NCBI GenBank assembly: GCA_032718865.1
Contig: JALUTQ010000046.1
Location: 1,952,896-2,016,895, forward strand
Direction: 5' to 3'
Length of the DNA: 64,000 bases
Source of the DNA: Tilletia caries
Lineage: Eukaryota > Basidiomycota > Exobasidiomycetes > Tilletiales > Tilletiaceae
The notes below the pieces were generated by a model that had not been told where the DNA came from, did not search any database, and worked only from the letters and a program-made list of their open reading frames with translations. Of this stretch, positions 35,421 through 46,858 are shown piece by piece. The position numbers were made by a program, and so were the translations under genes. Position 1 is the stretch's first letter, and every line of letters begins with the position of its first letter.

Positions 35421-36654
35421 CTGCGTGAAGTAAGGATGAGCTATCAGAGTCAGACGGGAAGGGAGGAAGGAGGAGGGTTAGAGAACGAGGATGTATGCGC
35501 GTCAGTATCCTAATCAAAGCTGGCTGTATGCTGTGGATTGGTAATCTGCGCGCCCTGCCTGCCCTGCCCCTTGCCTTTCCATCCAAGTGCATGCTGAACC
35601 AGGCGCGCTGAGCGCTTGAGCACTTCGAGCTGGAAGGTATGCCATGTAATCATCAACCCTGCCCACCGGGACCGTACGGCTGACGTCGCACTGCCGTACT
35701 GCGCGGGTGCTGAACGATGTATTCGGATGGCAAAGGGCGCGTGTGAAAACGCGTCGAAAATTGGGGCACGAACGCGTTTCAGGTCGTTGTGTGTTGGGTT
35801 GGGTGTTGGGTTCGCGAACGTATTTCCCGCTTGGGCGACAACCCAAAAACCGTGACGGTGAACGGAAGGACGCGCCTGGTACGAGTAGCTGCCTCGACGC
35901 GTCGGTGCTGCTGGAAGCGACGCGTTTGGCGCTCGGACTCGGGCGCGCTGCATTGTGCTGCGCTGCCGTGGGACCGTTCTCCGCTGTTCCCGCCTTGTGG
36001 ACCGACCGGACGTCGAATGCGGACCATCCCATCGACCATGCTCCTGCATTCATTTGTAGGGCAGGCAGGGCAGCAGACACCACGCGGAAGATCGGAAAAG
36101 ACTCACATTGTCAAGGTCGAGCCCAGCGAGCGAGTTACGGGGCAGCGGCATTCTGTTCTTCTTCCTCTCCTCAGTGCACACGCGCGCGTCAGCCAGCCAG
36201 TCAGTCAGAATTGCTGTCCGAGGCCAAGACGCGTCCAGCTGAGGGCCTGAGGCGTGACGGATGGGGACTGCTGGATATGAGGAAGTCTGTGACGCCCGCT
36301 TCTGGAGTCTCGTCCCTTGCATGAGACTCTGCTGGCTTGCGCCGTCTCATCTCACATCTGGCTGTTGACGTGCGAGACAAAGGGGGGCGTGCAGGGTTTC
36401 ATGTGGAGTCTGCCCCATCATAAACAACCGCCTGCTGTCTGTGCTCCTCCTCGCGCATACCTATTCGTTCACTCACCCCAGGGGATCACGCAGCGCGTAT
36501 CCTTATTCCTTCCTCCGTTCTCTCTCTCTCTCTCCGCCTCTGGTCGTGTTCCGCACAGACACGCAGGAAGGCCTTCGTTTCGCGCACCCGCTCTCCGCTC
36601 CGCTCCTTTCCCGCACCGACACCGACACCGACACCGACGCCGCCCAACCCAAGA
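35421..36654. other. Divergent promoter and unplaced first exon of the bromodomain gene
   Basis: About 1.2 kb between the bromodomain gene (-) and the Vts1-type gene (+). It must hold the missing ATG exon of the former. Open frames of 180-190 codons on the minus strand (35510-36083) lack known motifs. A short ACCGAC repeat lies at about 36620-36645. Confidence 0.4.
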
Positions 36655-39137
36655 ATGGCCGACCACGGATCGCTCCGACCGCCCGGCTCGTCGTCGCCCG
36701 CACAGTTCGGGATGCACCGCGCATCGTCGCCGGGCGCAATCGGCTCCTACAGCAGCAGCAGCAGCAACAGCCAGGTGCCCGGTGCACGCGCATCCATGTC
36801 CAGCGCTGGCGGCGGCGGAGGCAGCGGCGGTGGCCCAACCTCGCGCTACTCCCTCGGCAGCAGCAAGCTCTCCTCGTCCTCGTCCCAGGGCAACCACGAC
36901 AACAACAACAACGCAAACAGCACCGCAGCTGCCATGGCCCGTCTCAGCCAGCAGCAGCAGCAGGCCGTCGTCGCAGCAGCACACGCCGCCGCTGCCGCAG
37001 AACAGCAGGCACGCAGCCCGCACATGGGTGGCAATCTCCAGATGCCCACCCCCAACAGCGCCATCGGTCGCGGCGTCCGGCCGAGCTCAGAAATGCTCAA
37101 CATGAACAACTACCAGAACACCCCAGAGTGTGAGTCTCTTCCTTCTTGTTCCCCTCATCTATCGACCCCGCATACATGCGCTCTTTTTCTCATTTCCTGA
37201 CCGTGCTTTTGCCTCAACCAACAGCGGATGCCATGGACAAGTGGTTCGAGGATCTGCAGCACTACGAGGCCACCCTCGAGGACATGGCCGCCGCATCCCT
37301 CGACCAGAACTTCAAGGAGGAACTCAGTGCCATAGAACAGTGGTTCCGCGTCCTGTCCGAGGCAGAACGCACCGCGGCCCTCTACAGTCTCCTCCAGGAG
37401 GCCACTCAGGTCCAGATCCGCTTCTTCATCACCGTTCTCCAGCAGATGGCACGCTCAGACCCCATGAGCGCCCTCCTCTCCCCCGCCCACGCTAACAACG
37501 CGCTCCTCGACCACATGGACCAGAAGTTCGCCGCCCTCGGCCTCAAGTCGCCCACCGCCATGAAGTCCTCCAACACCACCCCCAACATCGCCTACCGCCA
37601 GTCCATCGACACAGCCGGATATCTTTCCCCCAACACGGCCGCCAACATCTACAGTCCCTCCGGTGCAGATGCATCCGCCAGTCTCGCCGCCCAGCGCGCC
37701 AAGCTCAAGGCAAACCGCATCTCCGCACCCGGCACCCTCCCCGGCGAGCGTTACGGCGGCTCCAGCCTCGACAATGTCGTTGAACGCGACGGCTCTCGCA
37801 GCCCGCAGCCCCATCTTTACGAGCACTCCCAATCGGGCGCCAATCGGCCCAAGTCCACCGGTGGACTGAGCAACATTGGCGACGCGCAGGCCCGCTCCCC
37901 TCGTATCGGCGGCGGCAGTCTCGGCCCGCTCGACGAACAGCTCTCGCCCCTCGGCGCACAGGGCGCCACATGGGCCAGTCTCATGAACACCCCGCTCGCC
38001 GGCTTCGACGACAAGTCCGGCGGCACGAGTGCGGCGGATATGCGAGCCAGCTTCGACGCGGCTGCCGCCCAGCTCGCGAGCATCAACGCCGAGGCGGGCC
38101 GGAACGTCCTTCTGGACCAGGACGTGAACAAATACAAGCGCAAGTCGGCCCAGTTCGGGCAGGGCGGCGGTGCGAATGGGGGAGGCGGAGGAAGCGGCGG
38201 GCCCGCGAACGCGAATGTGCAGGGCGTCCTCTCCGGCATGTTTGACGCGGGTGCGTCTCCGAACTTGAGCGCGCAGTGGAACCAGTCCCACCAGGACCTG
38301 CTCCGTCAGGCCATGGCCGCCGGCAGTCCCAACTTCAACAACGGCGCCGGCGGCTTCAGCCTGAGCTCCCTCGCCCCCGCCAGCCCGAACACGCTTGCAG
38401 GTCTGCAGAGCCCCTCGGGCGGGATGGGCAACCCGCTCAATATGCAGATGATGAACGCCATGGCGGCCATGGGCACCCTTGGCTCGGTCAACGTGAACGC
38501 GGCCCAGTTCTTGGCGATGCAGCAGCAGATTTTGCAGAATCAGCAGAGTCTGGCTGCGATGGCGGAGCAGCAGGCTCAGTATGCCAATGTGGGTCGCATG
38601 GGTGGGGGTGTGGGAGGTGGAGGAGGTGGGAACCAGGGCGCGGGTGGGGCCAGGTTGGTCACCCCGAACACGGCACAGTTCAGCGGTTCGCTCGGTGGAC
38701 GTCGGTCGCCCCGACCAGGTGGAACGTCGTCCACCGGTCGCGGCGGAGCCGGCGCCGTCGGTCCTGCTGGTGCTGCGGCCGCCGCTGCCGCCGCAGCAGC
38801 AGCCGCAGGCGGCGAAGAGGAAGTTGTCGACATCTCCGTGCTGGAAGACGTCCCCGCGTGGCTGCGACACCTCCGTCTGCACAAGTACACGCCCAACTTT
38901 GAGCTTTCGCACTGGCGCGACATGGTCGTTATGGACGAGCGGGCGCTGGAGGAGAAGGGTGTGGCTGCGTTGGGTGCGCGCAGAAAGATGTTGAAGACGT
39001 TTGAGGCTGTTAGGGCGAAGTATGGGATTACGATGCCTGGTGAGGCCGAGGCTGGTAGCGGTGTGGGTTCGGGCTCGGGTGCGGCTGCGGGTGCGGCTGA
39101 CGGCGGTGCGGAGCAGAACCAGGAGGGCGGAAACTGA
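36655..39137 (+). CDS. VTS1: Vts1/Smaug-type SAM-domain RNA-binding protein
   Basis: Cytoplasmic post-transcriptional regulator that binds Smaug-type hairpins and recruits deadenylation. Two exons (36655-37129 and 37225-39137) encode 795 residues. The N-terminus is Ser/Gln/Gly-rich. Next comes the fungal Vts1 N-domain (MDKWFEDLQHYEATLEDMAA, FKEELSAIEQWFRVLSEAER, LQEATQVQIRFFITVLQQMA), a long Ala/Gly/Asn/Gln-rich linker, then the SAM domain near residues 710-775 (DVPAWLRHLRLHKYTPNF, WRDMVVMDERALEEKGVAAL, GARRKMLKTFEAVR). The basic GARRKM helix is the RNA-contacting part of Vts1 SAM domains. Polyglutamine- and alanine-rich tracts suggest phase-separation or prion-like behaviour, by analogy with yeast Vts1; that part is inference. 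Confidence 0.9.
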
Positions 39138-40252
39138 AGACCACCCCGGTGATGATCTACATCATTTCGAGCCGCCTTCTTCACTTCTCTTGCCTCAACG
39201 CCTCAAACCGGGCTCTAGGAGGGGGACTGGTCCTCCCGACTGTTTCCACGTTAACGAAAAACGACAAGATATCTACGACGAAAACAAAGATAAAGGTCGA
39301 CGATCTCTTCAACCCCCCTCGACCTGGTCACCGGCTTATTTCTCTCTAGTGTTCCCCCAAACCCCCCTGATTCTTTCAGTGATGCCTTCCGTGTGTAGTT
39401 TCTCTCTTCCTTTCCCGCGTCTCTCGAAACATCTCCCTCTTCAACGCTTCAACGCTTTAACGCTTTCCAAACCACCCCTCGAACTTTTCTTACCCGAAAA
39501 CCTCGTCTTTATACCCTCCTGCACCCCCCGCTTTACCCGACTTCTCTCCGACTTGCCCGACGTACTACTGTTTCCTTCAGTTGGCTTCCTCCCCCCCCAA
39601 CCAGGTTCCTCGGTCGAACAGCATGTCCTCTCCTCCCAGCCCGCTGATTTCCTTCCGTCTCTCGCGTTGCGCTCTCCTTCCCACCTCATGTTTCCCTATA
39701 TTCGCGTGCCTTCTACCCTCGTCAATCTCTCCCACGAAGGTTGTGTCCCTCGTCCCCTTCCATGACCTGTGTGCGTTTCGAACTTCATATTCCCGCTTGA
39801 CGCGGCAGGCAGAAGAAGGGACGCGTTTGCAGCAGGGAAGAGTAGAATCTCGTTGGTTTGTCGTTTCCGAGAAGGGGGAAATCGCGCGAATGCAGCAAGA
39901 CGAGGGAGGGCCGGACCAGCAGCGAACAACAAACTTGAGGGTGGGGTGGATATATACAGATAAAGGTCGTGCAAAGCTCGGAGAAGGGAGCGACCCGGGG
40001 GGTGTTCGTTGACTCGCTCGCCTTTTGGATGGCAAGAATCGAGGGGGAGAAGGCAATGGTGTGAAGACGAGACTGGAGCGATACGAACGCATTTCCGGAG
40101 GTGCGGGGTATGAGGGGAGCGACGGGAGGGAGTTGCGCCCTTTCTTTTCCAAGGCACTCATGAGCGTGTGCTGGGTTGGTCGTAATGCATTACCTCATGT
40201 CAGCAACACGCCGGATGGATGTAGCGATGTAGCCAGAGCAGGGGGTGTAGAC
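39138..40252. other. Convergent 3' regions of Vts1 and SCAMP genes
   Basis: 1.1 kb. Pyrimidine-rich on the plus strand at 39400-39700. Open frames on both strands lack start context, motifs and splice support, so no gene is called. Confidence 0.45.
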
Positions 40253-41766
40253 TTACAAGTACGCCCGTGCTCCGTGAGTAGCAAACTCCTGCTTGGCTTG
40301 TGCGAAAGTGTGGCCCTCTGTATATCGTGAAGGGGGGTATCAGAGCATGAAGCGCGGGAAGGAAAGCAGGGAAACATCAGGAGTCGCTCACGTTCGTGAT
40401 TGTGGTTCCATGTGATGCGGTAGTACCACAGATTTCCCAAGCCCTGCACCGCAAATCCGACCGTGGCGATTGTGCCAAGAATGGCGGAAACAACTTTTTT
40501 GGAGAGAAAGAGAAGGAGAAAAGAGTGAGCCAAGCGTGTGACAACTGCGTTTAGCGTGTGTCCCATGTAAGCATGACTTACGTCGGCCGCCTTGAAATGA
40601 TTGGATGGTGTTGATGAGGCCCGCTGATCCTGTGGCTGGGATGCCGAGAACCATATATGCTGAGTAGGCAACTGTACATTTACGTGGAAGAAGGCCGACG
40701 CGTTCAGCAACAGGAAAGGTGCGCTCCGCGATTTCAAGGAGCGTGATGTGCGACGTTTACTCACGATGAAATCCGCCACTGTTCCATAAGCCGGAGGGGA
40801 AGGGAGGGGAATGTATGCGTCAGTTTGGTTGCGATCAGCACTCTGATGGCGAGCGTGGGCGGCGTCTATCACGATGCATACAATCTGTAAGGCGCCAATG
40901 CAAGCAGAGAGGGACGGTCAGGTACCCTGTTAATAATTACGCAGTCCGCACGCGAATCGACTTACACAAAGTACATGTAGTAGAATACCGAGCTCTCCTG
41001 CAATAGATGAAGCCAGCAGAAAGGGAATGAGAAACGTCAATGACTCTCGGGGCAGCAGTTGAACCGAACACTATTTCGGCGCACCTTCATGTATGCGTTG
41101 TATAGCGGTCTGAGTAACAGAAGCGTCCAAAATGGGGAAAGAAAATGGTAAGATGAGATTTGGATCAGCGCATCTAGGAGAGGACGACACGGAGGGACTG
41201 GAAAAAAGGGGTGTCACGAACCTGTACCAGAGCATGAAGGACGCTGCGCCGATGACAGGCAGGTAGACGATACCGCTGATCATGTCTTTACCTCCATCGG
41301 ACGCGCCCCCCACGAGGAGGAAGACGGTCGCGACCAGGTTGATGATGAGGGAGAGAGCGAGCAGAAGCCAGAGCTTGTAGACCATCGCGACGAGCGGTCT
41401 GGAGTCTGGCGGGATCTCTGCGTCGATGTCGTGGTAGAGCATCGGATAGAACGGCGGCCAGTTGTTCCGGCCGTGTCGTTGGATGTGAGAGGCGCGAGCA
41501 TTGAGGTCGCGTTCGCGCTGTTCGAGCTCACGTTCCCGCCGTGCGAGCTCCTCCATCTTGTTGACCGCCTGTGCGCTGTTGCCCGTTGCCTTGGAGACGG
41601 CATCGCCATCGTCGTCGTCGTCGTCGTCGTGGTTGCGGCCGTAGGGCGAGGACGGCCCGCCTGCTGGCTCGTATGCGCGCGCGGAGGAGTGGAGCGCGCC
41701 CTGGATGGCTGGATCCGCAAAGGGGTTCGCGTCGAGCGTGTGTCGTTCTCCGTACGGGTCTGCCAT
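40253..41766 (-). CDS. Secretory carrier membrane protein (SCAMP)
   Basis: Four-transmembrane vesicle protein of the Golgi-endosome-plasma-membrane route. The N-terminus carries an NPF motif (DANPFADPA) for EH-domain partners, an Asp run (41610-41630), a coiled coil (EELARRERELEQRERDLNAR) and the SCAMP signature NNWPPFYPMLYHDID. Membrane segments follow over six introns: VYKLWLLLALSLIINLVATV, GIVYLPVIGAASFMLWY, PLYNAYMK, SSVFYYMYF, GGFH, LAYSAYMVLGIPATGSAGLI and VVSAILGTIATVGFAVQGLG. The end is GHTFAQAKQEFATHGARAYL (stop 40253-40255). The start is the only suitable ATG, at 41766. The two-gene transposon lies 84 bp upstream of it and has probably displaced the original promoter. Confidence 0.9.
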
Positions 41767-41840
41767 CTTCTTCTCTCAGTGTGTGTGTGAGTGTATGCGC
41801 AGAATGGATGAATGCTGTGCTGGCTCACTTGGCTGGCTGG

Positions 41841-41850
41841 CTGTGGTGCT
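41841..41850 (+). repeat. Target-site duplication, left (10 bp)
   Basis: CTGTGGTGCT, repeated exactly at 46280-46289 on the other side of the element. Confidence 0.9.
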
Positions 41851-42108
41851 TAGTCTGGTAGAAGACCAGACCGTGTCACGTGATGCCAGAGCATCTTGCC
41901 GTGTACACGGTCTGGCAAGATTCGAGGCGATTTACTTACAGCTAGTCGCGAATTGCTTGAGACCAGAGCCTTTTTAGCGTGTTAAAAAAAAAAGAAAAAG
42001 ACCCACCTCACGCACGGTTCAACACAACCCAACACCAACAGGCAACACCAACACTGAACCCAGCACCTTCATCCTTCCAGCATCGGTCAACACAAGCAGG
42101 TAGCAAAG

Positions 42109-43124
42109 ATGCCTTACCGCCGCATCGACCACAGCAGCAAAGAACTACTGATCAATCTATACGTCGAAGGATGGCTCTCAAAAGACGAAGTCCTTGCCGT
42201 TGGACTCTTCTCCAAGCCCACCTTCCATCGTTGCCTGAAGAAGTGGCAGCCTGGAGGCCTCCCACCACGGCAATACTCTACAGGGCGTCCGCGAAAACTC
42301 GGATCAGAGGACGTTGCATACGTCCTTGCTCGTCTCGACCAATGCGCCGACCTGATGCTTGACGAACTCGCGGAGGACATGGTGGTCGTCGGCGGACCAA
42401 AGGTGACGAAGAGTCTGCTGTCCCGCACTCTCCAGCGTCTGGAGATCACCCGCAAGCGGCTGAAACGACGAGCATCGGAAGCAAATCTGGCATTCGAGGC
42501 GGCATGTAGACTGAGGATGGCGCAGTACCTCCCGGAGCAGCTCATCTTCGTTGATGAGAGCGGGTTCGACTCCAGAACGGGACAACGGCGCTATGGCTGG
42601 GCACCTCTCGGACATCGGGCGGTCAAGACAGGCACGGGAAAAAGAACACAGCGCGCAACGCTGATTCCTGGCTTGACGGTCGACGGCATCATTGCACCTA
42701 AGATCTATCACTCGACGGTCAACGCGGATGTCTTTTACGACTACTTGATCAGTCATCTCCTCCCACAGACGATGCCTTTCCCTGGACCTGGTTCGGTCAT
42801 TGTCATGGACAACGTCCCTTTCCACCGGTCTCCGCAGATCAAGCAGGTCATCCAACGCTTTGGTGAGTTTATCCTGCTTTCATTCTCCATGCCTCCAAGC
42901 TGTTGTTCTGACGTCTTCATCCTTCGATTTTGCTTTCAGGCTGCCGCTTTGAATACGTCGCTCCTTGGTCCCCATGGCTGAATCCCATTGAAGAAGCCTT
43001 CAGCAAAATTAAGGCCTCGCTACGCAGATCAGGATCGACAACGGACTACGACGTCTTTATGGCTTGCGACTCGATCACGGAAGAGGATGTACACGGCTGG
43101 ATCACGAATGCGGGATACTTGTGA
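42109..43124 (+). CDS. Tc1/IS630-like DD34E transposase
   Basis: 312 residues from two exons (42109-42862 and 42940-43124, clean GTGAGT...CAG intron). The N-terminal helix-turn-helix pair spans residues 1-130 (ELLINLYVEGWLSKDEVLAV, GRPRKL, then LSRTLQRLEITRKRLKRRA). The catalytic domain shows FVDESGFDSRTG (first Asp), VIVMDNVPFHRS (second Asp) and, after the intron, PWSPWLNPIEEAFSKIK (Glu). Spacing from the second Asp to the Glu is 34 residues. The frame is fully open and all catalytic residues are present, so it may be active. I saw no separate TA-flanked TIR pair closely bracketing it. The nearest inverted repeats are those of the 4.43-kb element. Confidence 0.9.
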
Positions 43125-43794
43125 GGAAGAGGACTCGGAGGATGGCTATTCTTGAGGGACCACGGCGAGGAGCAAGCTCAACTGTAAATTGTAATATGGA
43201 CGTTCTGGACAAGTCACAACCAAACTAATGCGTTCTTGCACGATGAGCAAAGGCTTCTGATTGCGTGCGAAGGTATTGGCCGTAAGGTGTGACTGTGTGA
43301 CGACTGACGATGAAAATGCGCGTCTAAGGTAGTGACTGTGAGGACGTGAGGTAGTGACTTTAAAGTCGATGGAAGAAAAGGAACCAGAGGGCAAAGGGCA
43401 AAGCGGAAAGCGCTGCTAGGAAGTGACCGCGAGGAGAGGGAAAAAAATAGAAGGAATTGGCCATAGAAGAATGCGGTTGCGAGATGCGACTGGGGGTTGG
43501 GGCAAGTGAGAAGAGAGCAGGAATCGAGCGAGACCGAAGAAAGAGTGCCGACGTTGATTTGTGCTGAATGAAAAATGCGAGAGAGGGAGCGAGAGCTGAG
43601 GCGCTGAGGCGGGCCGCGGGAGGCCTGAGGATTATTGCGAGTGCTGAAGAGTATGGTGACTGACGACTGTCGATAATTGAGTCTTGAGTGATATTGTTGG
43701 GTGAAGAGTGCTGAGGCGCTGAGGCCTGAGTGCATGTTGAATGCCGATAAAGGAGATTGAATGGAGGCCTTGGTTCCCTGTTGCCTATTACGCG
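43125..43794. other. Spacer between the two convergent transposon genes
   Basis: Purine-rich plus strand with short GAGGCGCTGAGGC-like repeats (about 43590-43730). It probably holds both 3' ends. Confidence 0.4.
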
Positions 43795-45500
43795 TCACTC
43801 CTCAGGCGCGTTCACGAGCTCGTCTTTGTTGAAGCCCTTGGAATCCAGACGTCGCCATCGATCCTGAGCGTCGAGAGCTTCCTCAACTTCGCCTTCGAGA
43901 CATCCGATCTGGGTGAACTTTTCCGCTGACATCCGAGCAAACGCGCTGGCCTTTTTGACTCCGACTTTCACGCATTTCTGAATGATAGCATCATCCAGCT
44001 TGACGCGTTTTGCAAGCGCCTCGAACGTAATGTCTGGTCCTGCCTGACGAGGGGAAGCACTGTTTGTCGCAGCGGAAGAAGAAGCCGAAGGGGATCCTCG
44101 AGATTGGGATGCTCCCGCCGAAATGCCGGACCGACGTCGAAAGTGCGACATCTCCGCGCTCGAAAACAGATTTGGAAGCTCCTCGTCGAAGTCTGACAGG
44201 AGCGTGTAGTCAGAGGACGATCTAGGACGCTCGGCTCGGGTTGGAGAGGCACGCAGTCCTTGCTTGACGTACGCCTCCTTCGTCTTCTTTTCGACGTACT
44301 TGTCGTTCGGGAGGTGAGCAGATGAGTTTGCTGCGGGGTCACGCTCAATGGCGGCTACCCAACGATCGAGAATTTGATTGTCGATAGGCAAATGAATGCC
44401 TCCGCGCAGAATAAAGCATGCCTTCGCGCCATGCTTGGAGCATGCATGACGGCGAAGAATATCGGCTGCAGACTTTTTACGAGCCTCTTCAGCCTCATCT
44501 TTGACGACCACCTTTGCGCGTTTGTTGCTGGTGCTTGCCGCGGTGTTGGATTGCGACTCGTCGCTCTTCCGTTTTTTGGTGTCGGCTGTTGCTGCGCTGA
44601 GGAGCTGCTTCTCGATGCTGTTTTCGTCCTCAGAATCATCCTCCGTCTTGACACCACTGTCCGACGAGAGCTCGATCACAGCCATGGGTGATTGGGCGAC
44701 AAAAACGTATGCCTCCCACGTCTTCTTTTTGAGAATCTTGTCCCAAAATGATTGGAAGGCAGTCTCATCGTGTAGGCGTTGCTTGTTCTTCCAGACGCCT
44801 CCAGCGGAAATCTTGCCCTCTACGTCGAGATCCGTGTAGCCGGTCGCGGACAGTCCCGCTTTAATCGCCGCAGCAAGGATGCTGCTTTGAAAGGTCGTAT
44901 ACTTTGTCTCTTTGACGCAGCGGACCATTGTGTCGGCGTGGGAGGGCTTGGAGGATTTTCCCTTTGCGCCAGGCACAGTCTTGAGGTTGGGACGTGTGAG
45001 GGTGACGCTCAGCTCTACGAGCTTTTCTGAAGCGCCAGATGCTGACAGACGGGGAGAAACAATGCCAGTAAAAGTTCAGCACTGAGCAGTGAGCACTGTA
45101 TGCTGATTGCTGGGACAGCGTCTCGCATCATCCCGATCAACTCACAGCTTTCCGCCTTGGAGACCTGCTTGTTCTTGCCCTTCTTCGTCTTTGGATTGAC
45201 CGGCTCATGCTGCTGCGACGTCACTTTGGCTGCCAGTAAGACCAAACGAGAGTTGTCACTTGTCAGAGATTGGGGATTTGAAGATCATAATGCCAATTGT
45301 GCCATCTATAGCAACTCACTCTGGTCAAGCTGATCATCTTGGCTAAAGACCTCATCTTCATTGTCCTGAACCTTCTCTGGGCCTTTGTCGAGCTCAGCAA
45401 AACGCTGAGAAACGTTGGTGACCGCGCCGAGTGGAGAGCGCAGGGCCAGCGGCGGCGGCACCAGGGAGTTAGAGCGAGAGGCTGTAGGCGTGGCACTCAT
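43795..45500 (-). CDS. Accessory protein of the two-gene transposon, unknown family
   Basis: 503 residues from three exons (45500-45320, 45229-45146, 45041-43795), joined in frame with ATG 45500. The N-terminal 90 residues are charged and Lys-rich (KTKKGKNKQVSK). A possibly folded block follows (LVELSVTLTRPNLKTV, FQSSILAAAIKAGLSATGY, FQSFWDKILKKKTWEAYVFV), then an acidic stretch and a basic KKRKSDE/NKRAKVV patch that could be a nuclear signal. Next is a Cys/His block (RRHACSKHGAKACFILRGG), a Ser/Arg linker, and a helical C-terminus (ITFEALAKRVKLDDAIIQKC). I recognise no catalytic domain. Its place inside the TIRs and its intact frame suggest a role in transposition, perhaps DNA binding. That is inference. 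Confidence 0.65.
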
Positions 45501-46205
45501 CGTGCAGCTTGTGGAAGCCCTGCGGAAAACAAAAGGTTCTGATGAAGGGTAAGGCGGAAGGGGAAGGGTTGAAAAGGGAGGAAGAGAACGCGGACTGCAG
45601 TGTGGAGAGAAGCTGTATGCGTGACCAGGCTTTTTCGGGCAAACGCCTCCTTTTTTCGCGTAAAAATAAACTTTTGTCTCAAGCAATCTGCAAACTGCTG
45701 TAACACCACCCCTCACTCAGAGGCCTCCGGCGTTGGCCTCCACATTTTTTCCCGGACGCATGTCACGTATCTGAGCCAATACAACACCTTTTACAGAACG
45801 GAAAGCGGCAGTACCTGCTCCAACAAGTCGCCACCACCTTTGCTTAATGCTTCAGGTCATGTTGTCCTGTGGCCTGTGGTCTGGTGGTGTTTCCCAGTAT
45901 TTGACCTTTCAAGAAATGATCAGAAAAGCCATGATCATCGCCGACCATCTATAAGGAAAGCTTAATCTCGTTGGCAGCGAAGTGCCTCTTACTGCCAGTC
46001 GATTTTGACCCCCTTTCCTCCAAGTGATCAGGCCAAAGATGACACGAGCATGGTCTGTGAGGAGTAGAGCAGCTGCTCATGTGGTTTTCTAAGTGTTTGA
46101 GTGACATTTTATAAGTGGTCGAAGGTCCACCAGTTGTGGTGCTTCGCTCAAAATCCGACCCTCAGCGGTGGTGGTTCCTTTAAAATGGTGTTGAGTTCTA
46201 CCAGA
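45501..46205. other. Right non-coding arm of the two-gene transposon
   Basis: Promoter side of the accessory gene. Short open frames only; nothing supported. Confidence 0.4.
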
Positions 46206-46279
46206 CCGTCCTTCGGACGGGTGCGCTGCGCCTCCGCTGCTACAAGTCTGAAGTCACGGTCTGGTCTCATACCAGACTA

Positions 46280-46289
46280 CTGTGGTGCT
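46280..46289 (+). repeat. Target-site duplication, right (10 bp)
   Basis: CTGTGGTGCT, identical to 41841-41850. Confidence 0.9.
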
Positions 46290-46858
46290 CGGGGCATGCT
46301 GCTGGGAAACACGTGGCAGCCAGCATGCCGCCGAAATGAAGACCCTGGAGACTTCCCGCAGACCTCTTCCTCACAAGGTCTTGCGGTCACACAGGCAAGC
46401 GTACGGAACTAACGACGGAAGCCCTCGATGATCTGCAGATCCGCAGATCTGGGATGCGAAGTGCGGACGAGGACACTGGCGATGCGCCTGCGATGTGCGA
46501 ACTGCGAACTGCGAAGGGTCAAGTCTGTGCCGCTTAGTCTCGCTCCTCCGCACTTACGCTCGCTTCCTCGCTCTGCAGATCACACTGACTGCGAATCACA
46601 GTTGGACCCGCTGCTCGCTCGTCCTCTCGCCTCTCGCTCAGTCCGAATAATTGAAATCTTTCCTTCCGCGTGCTTTATAAGGCTGACTCCTTCCTCCCTC
46701 TTGCTCTTCAGTCTCCCCCTCTCCCATTCCCTGCTTACTCTCTCGTCTCCCTCCCCGTCGTTCCCCGTGTAGATCTCGCCACGGTGCCTCTATCCAACTA
46801 CCTCACAATCTTTTGACCCTGCCACCCTCCCTTTTCTCCAGTCACAGCAGTCACAGCA
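46290..46858. other. Promoter region of the secreted protein gene
   Basis: 570 bp. Tetranucleotide-like GCGAACTGCGAACTGC repeats near 46490-46515 and a pyrimidine-rich leader from 46680. No gene. Confidence 0.4.

Larger units (their letters stand above)
41851..46279. mobile_element. 4.43-kb two-gene TIR transposon with hairpin ends and 10-bp duplication
   Basis: The 25-bp terminal inverted repeats differ at two positions: TAGTCTGGTA, four variable bases, then ACCAGACCGTG. Each TIR folds on itself (GTCTGGT, 5-nt loop, ACCAGAC). About 50-60 bp inside each end is a second hairpin (CCGTGTACACGG at 41899-41910; CCGTCCTTCGGACGG at 46206-46220), each followed, reading inwards, by TCTGG(C/T)A. The flanks are a perfect 10-bp duplication CTGTGGTGCT. 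Inside lie a DD34E transposase (+) and an unknown 503-aa protein (-), tail to tail. A 10-bp duplication fits Mutator-like elements rather than Tc1/IS630 (TA), so either the class is unusual or the transposase copy is nested. Confidence 0.85.

Noticed and set aside
35510..36083. 180-190-codon minus-strand frames upstream of the bromodomain gene
   Set aside because: Basic, low-complexity translation with no motif; they may overlap the missing first exon but cannot be supported as a gene.
37455..38912. 485-codon minus-strand frame opposite Vts1
   Set aside because: Shadow of GC-rich coding sequence; the plus strand carries clear Vts1 and SAM motifs.
39577..40161. 194-codon minus-strand frame between Vts1 and SCAMP
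   Set aside because: Compositional Ser/Pro/Arg translation in a 3' region, no motif or splice support.
43214..43798. Minus-strand frame overlapping the end of the transposon accessory gene
   Set aside because: No ATG context or motif, and it overlaps the stop of a better-supported gene.
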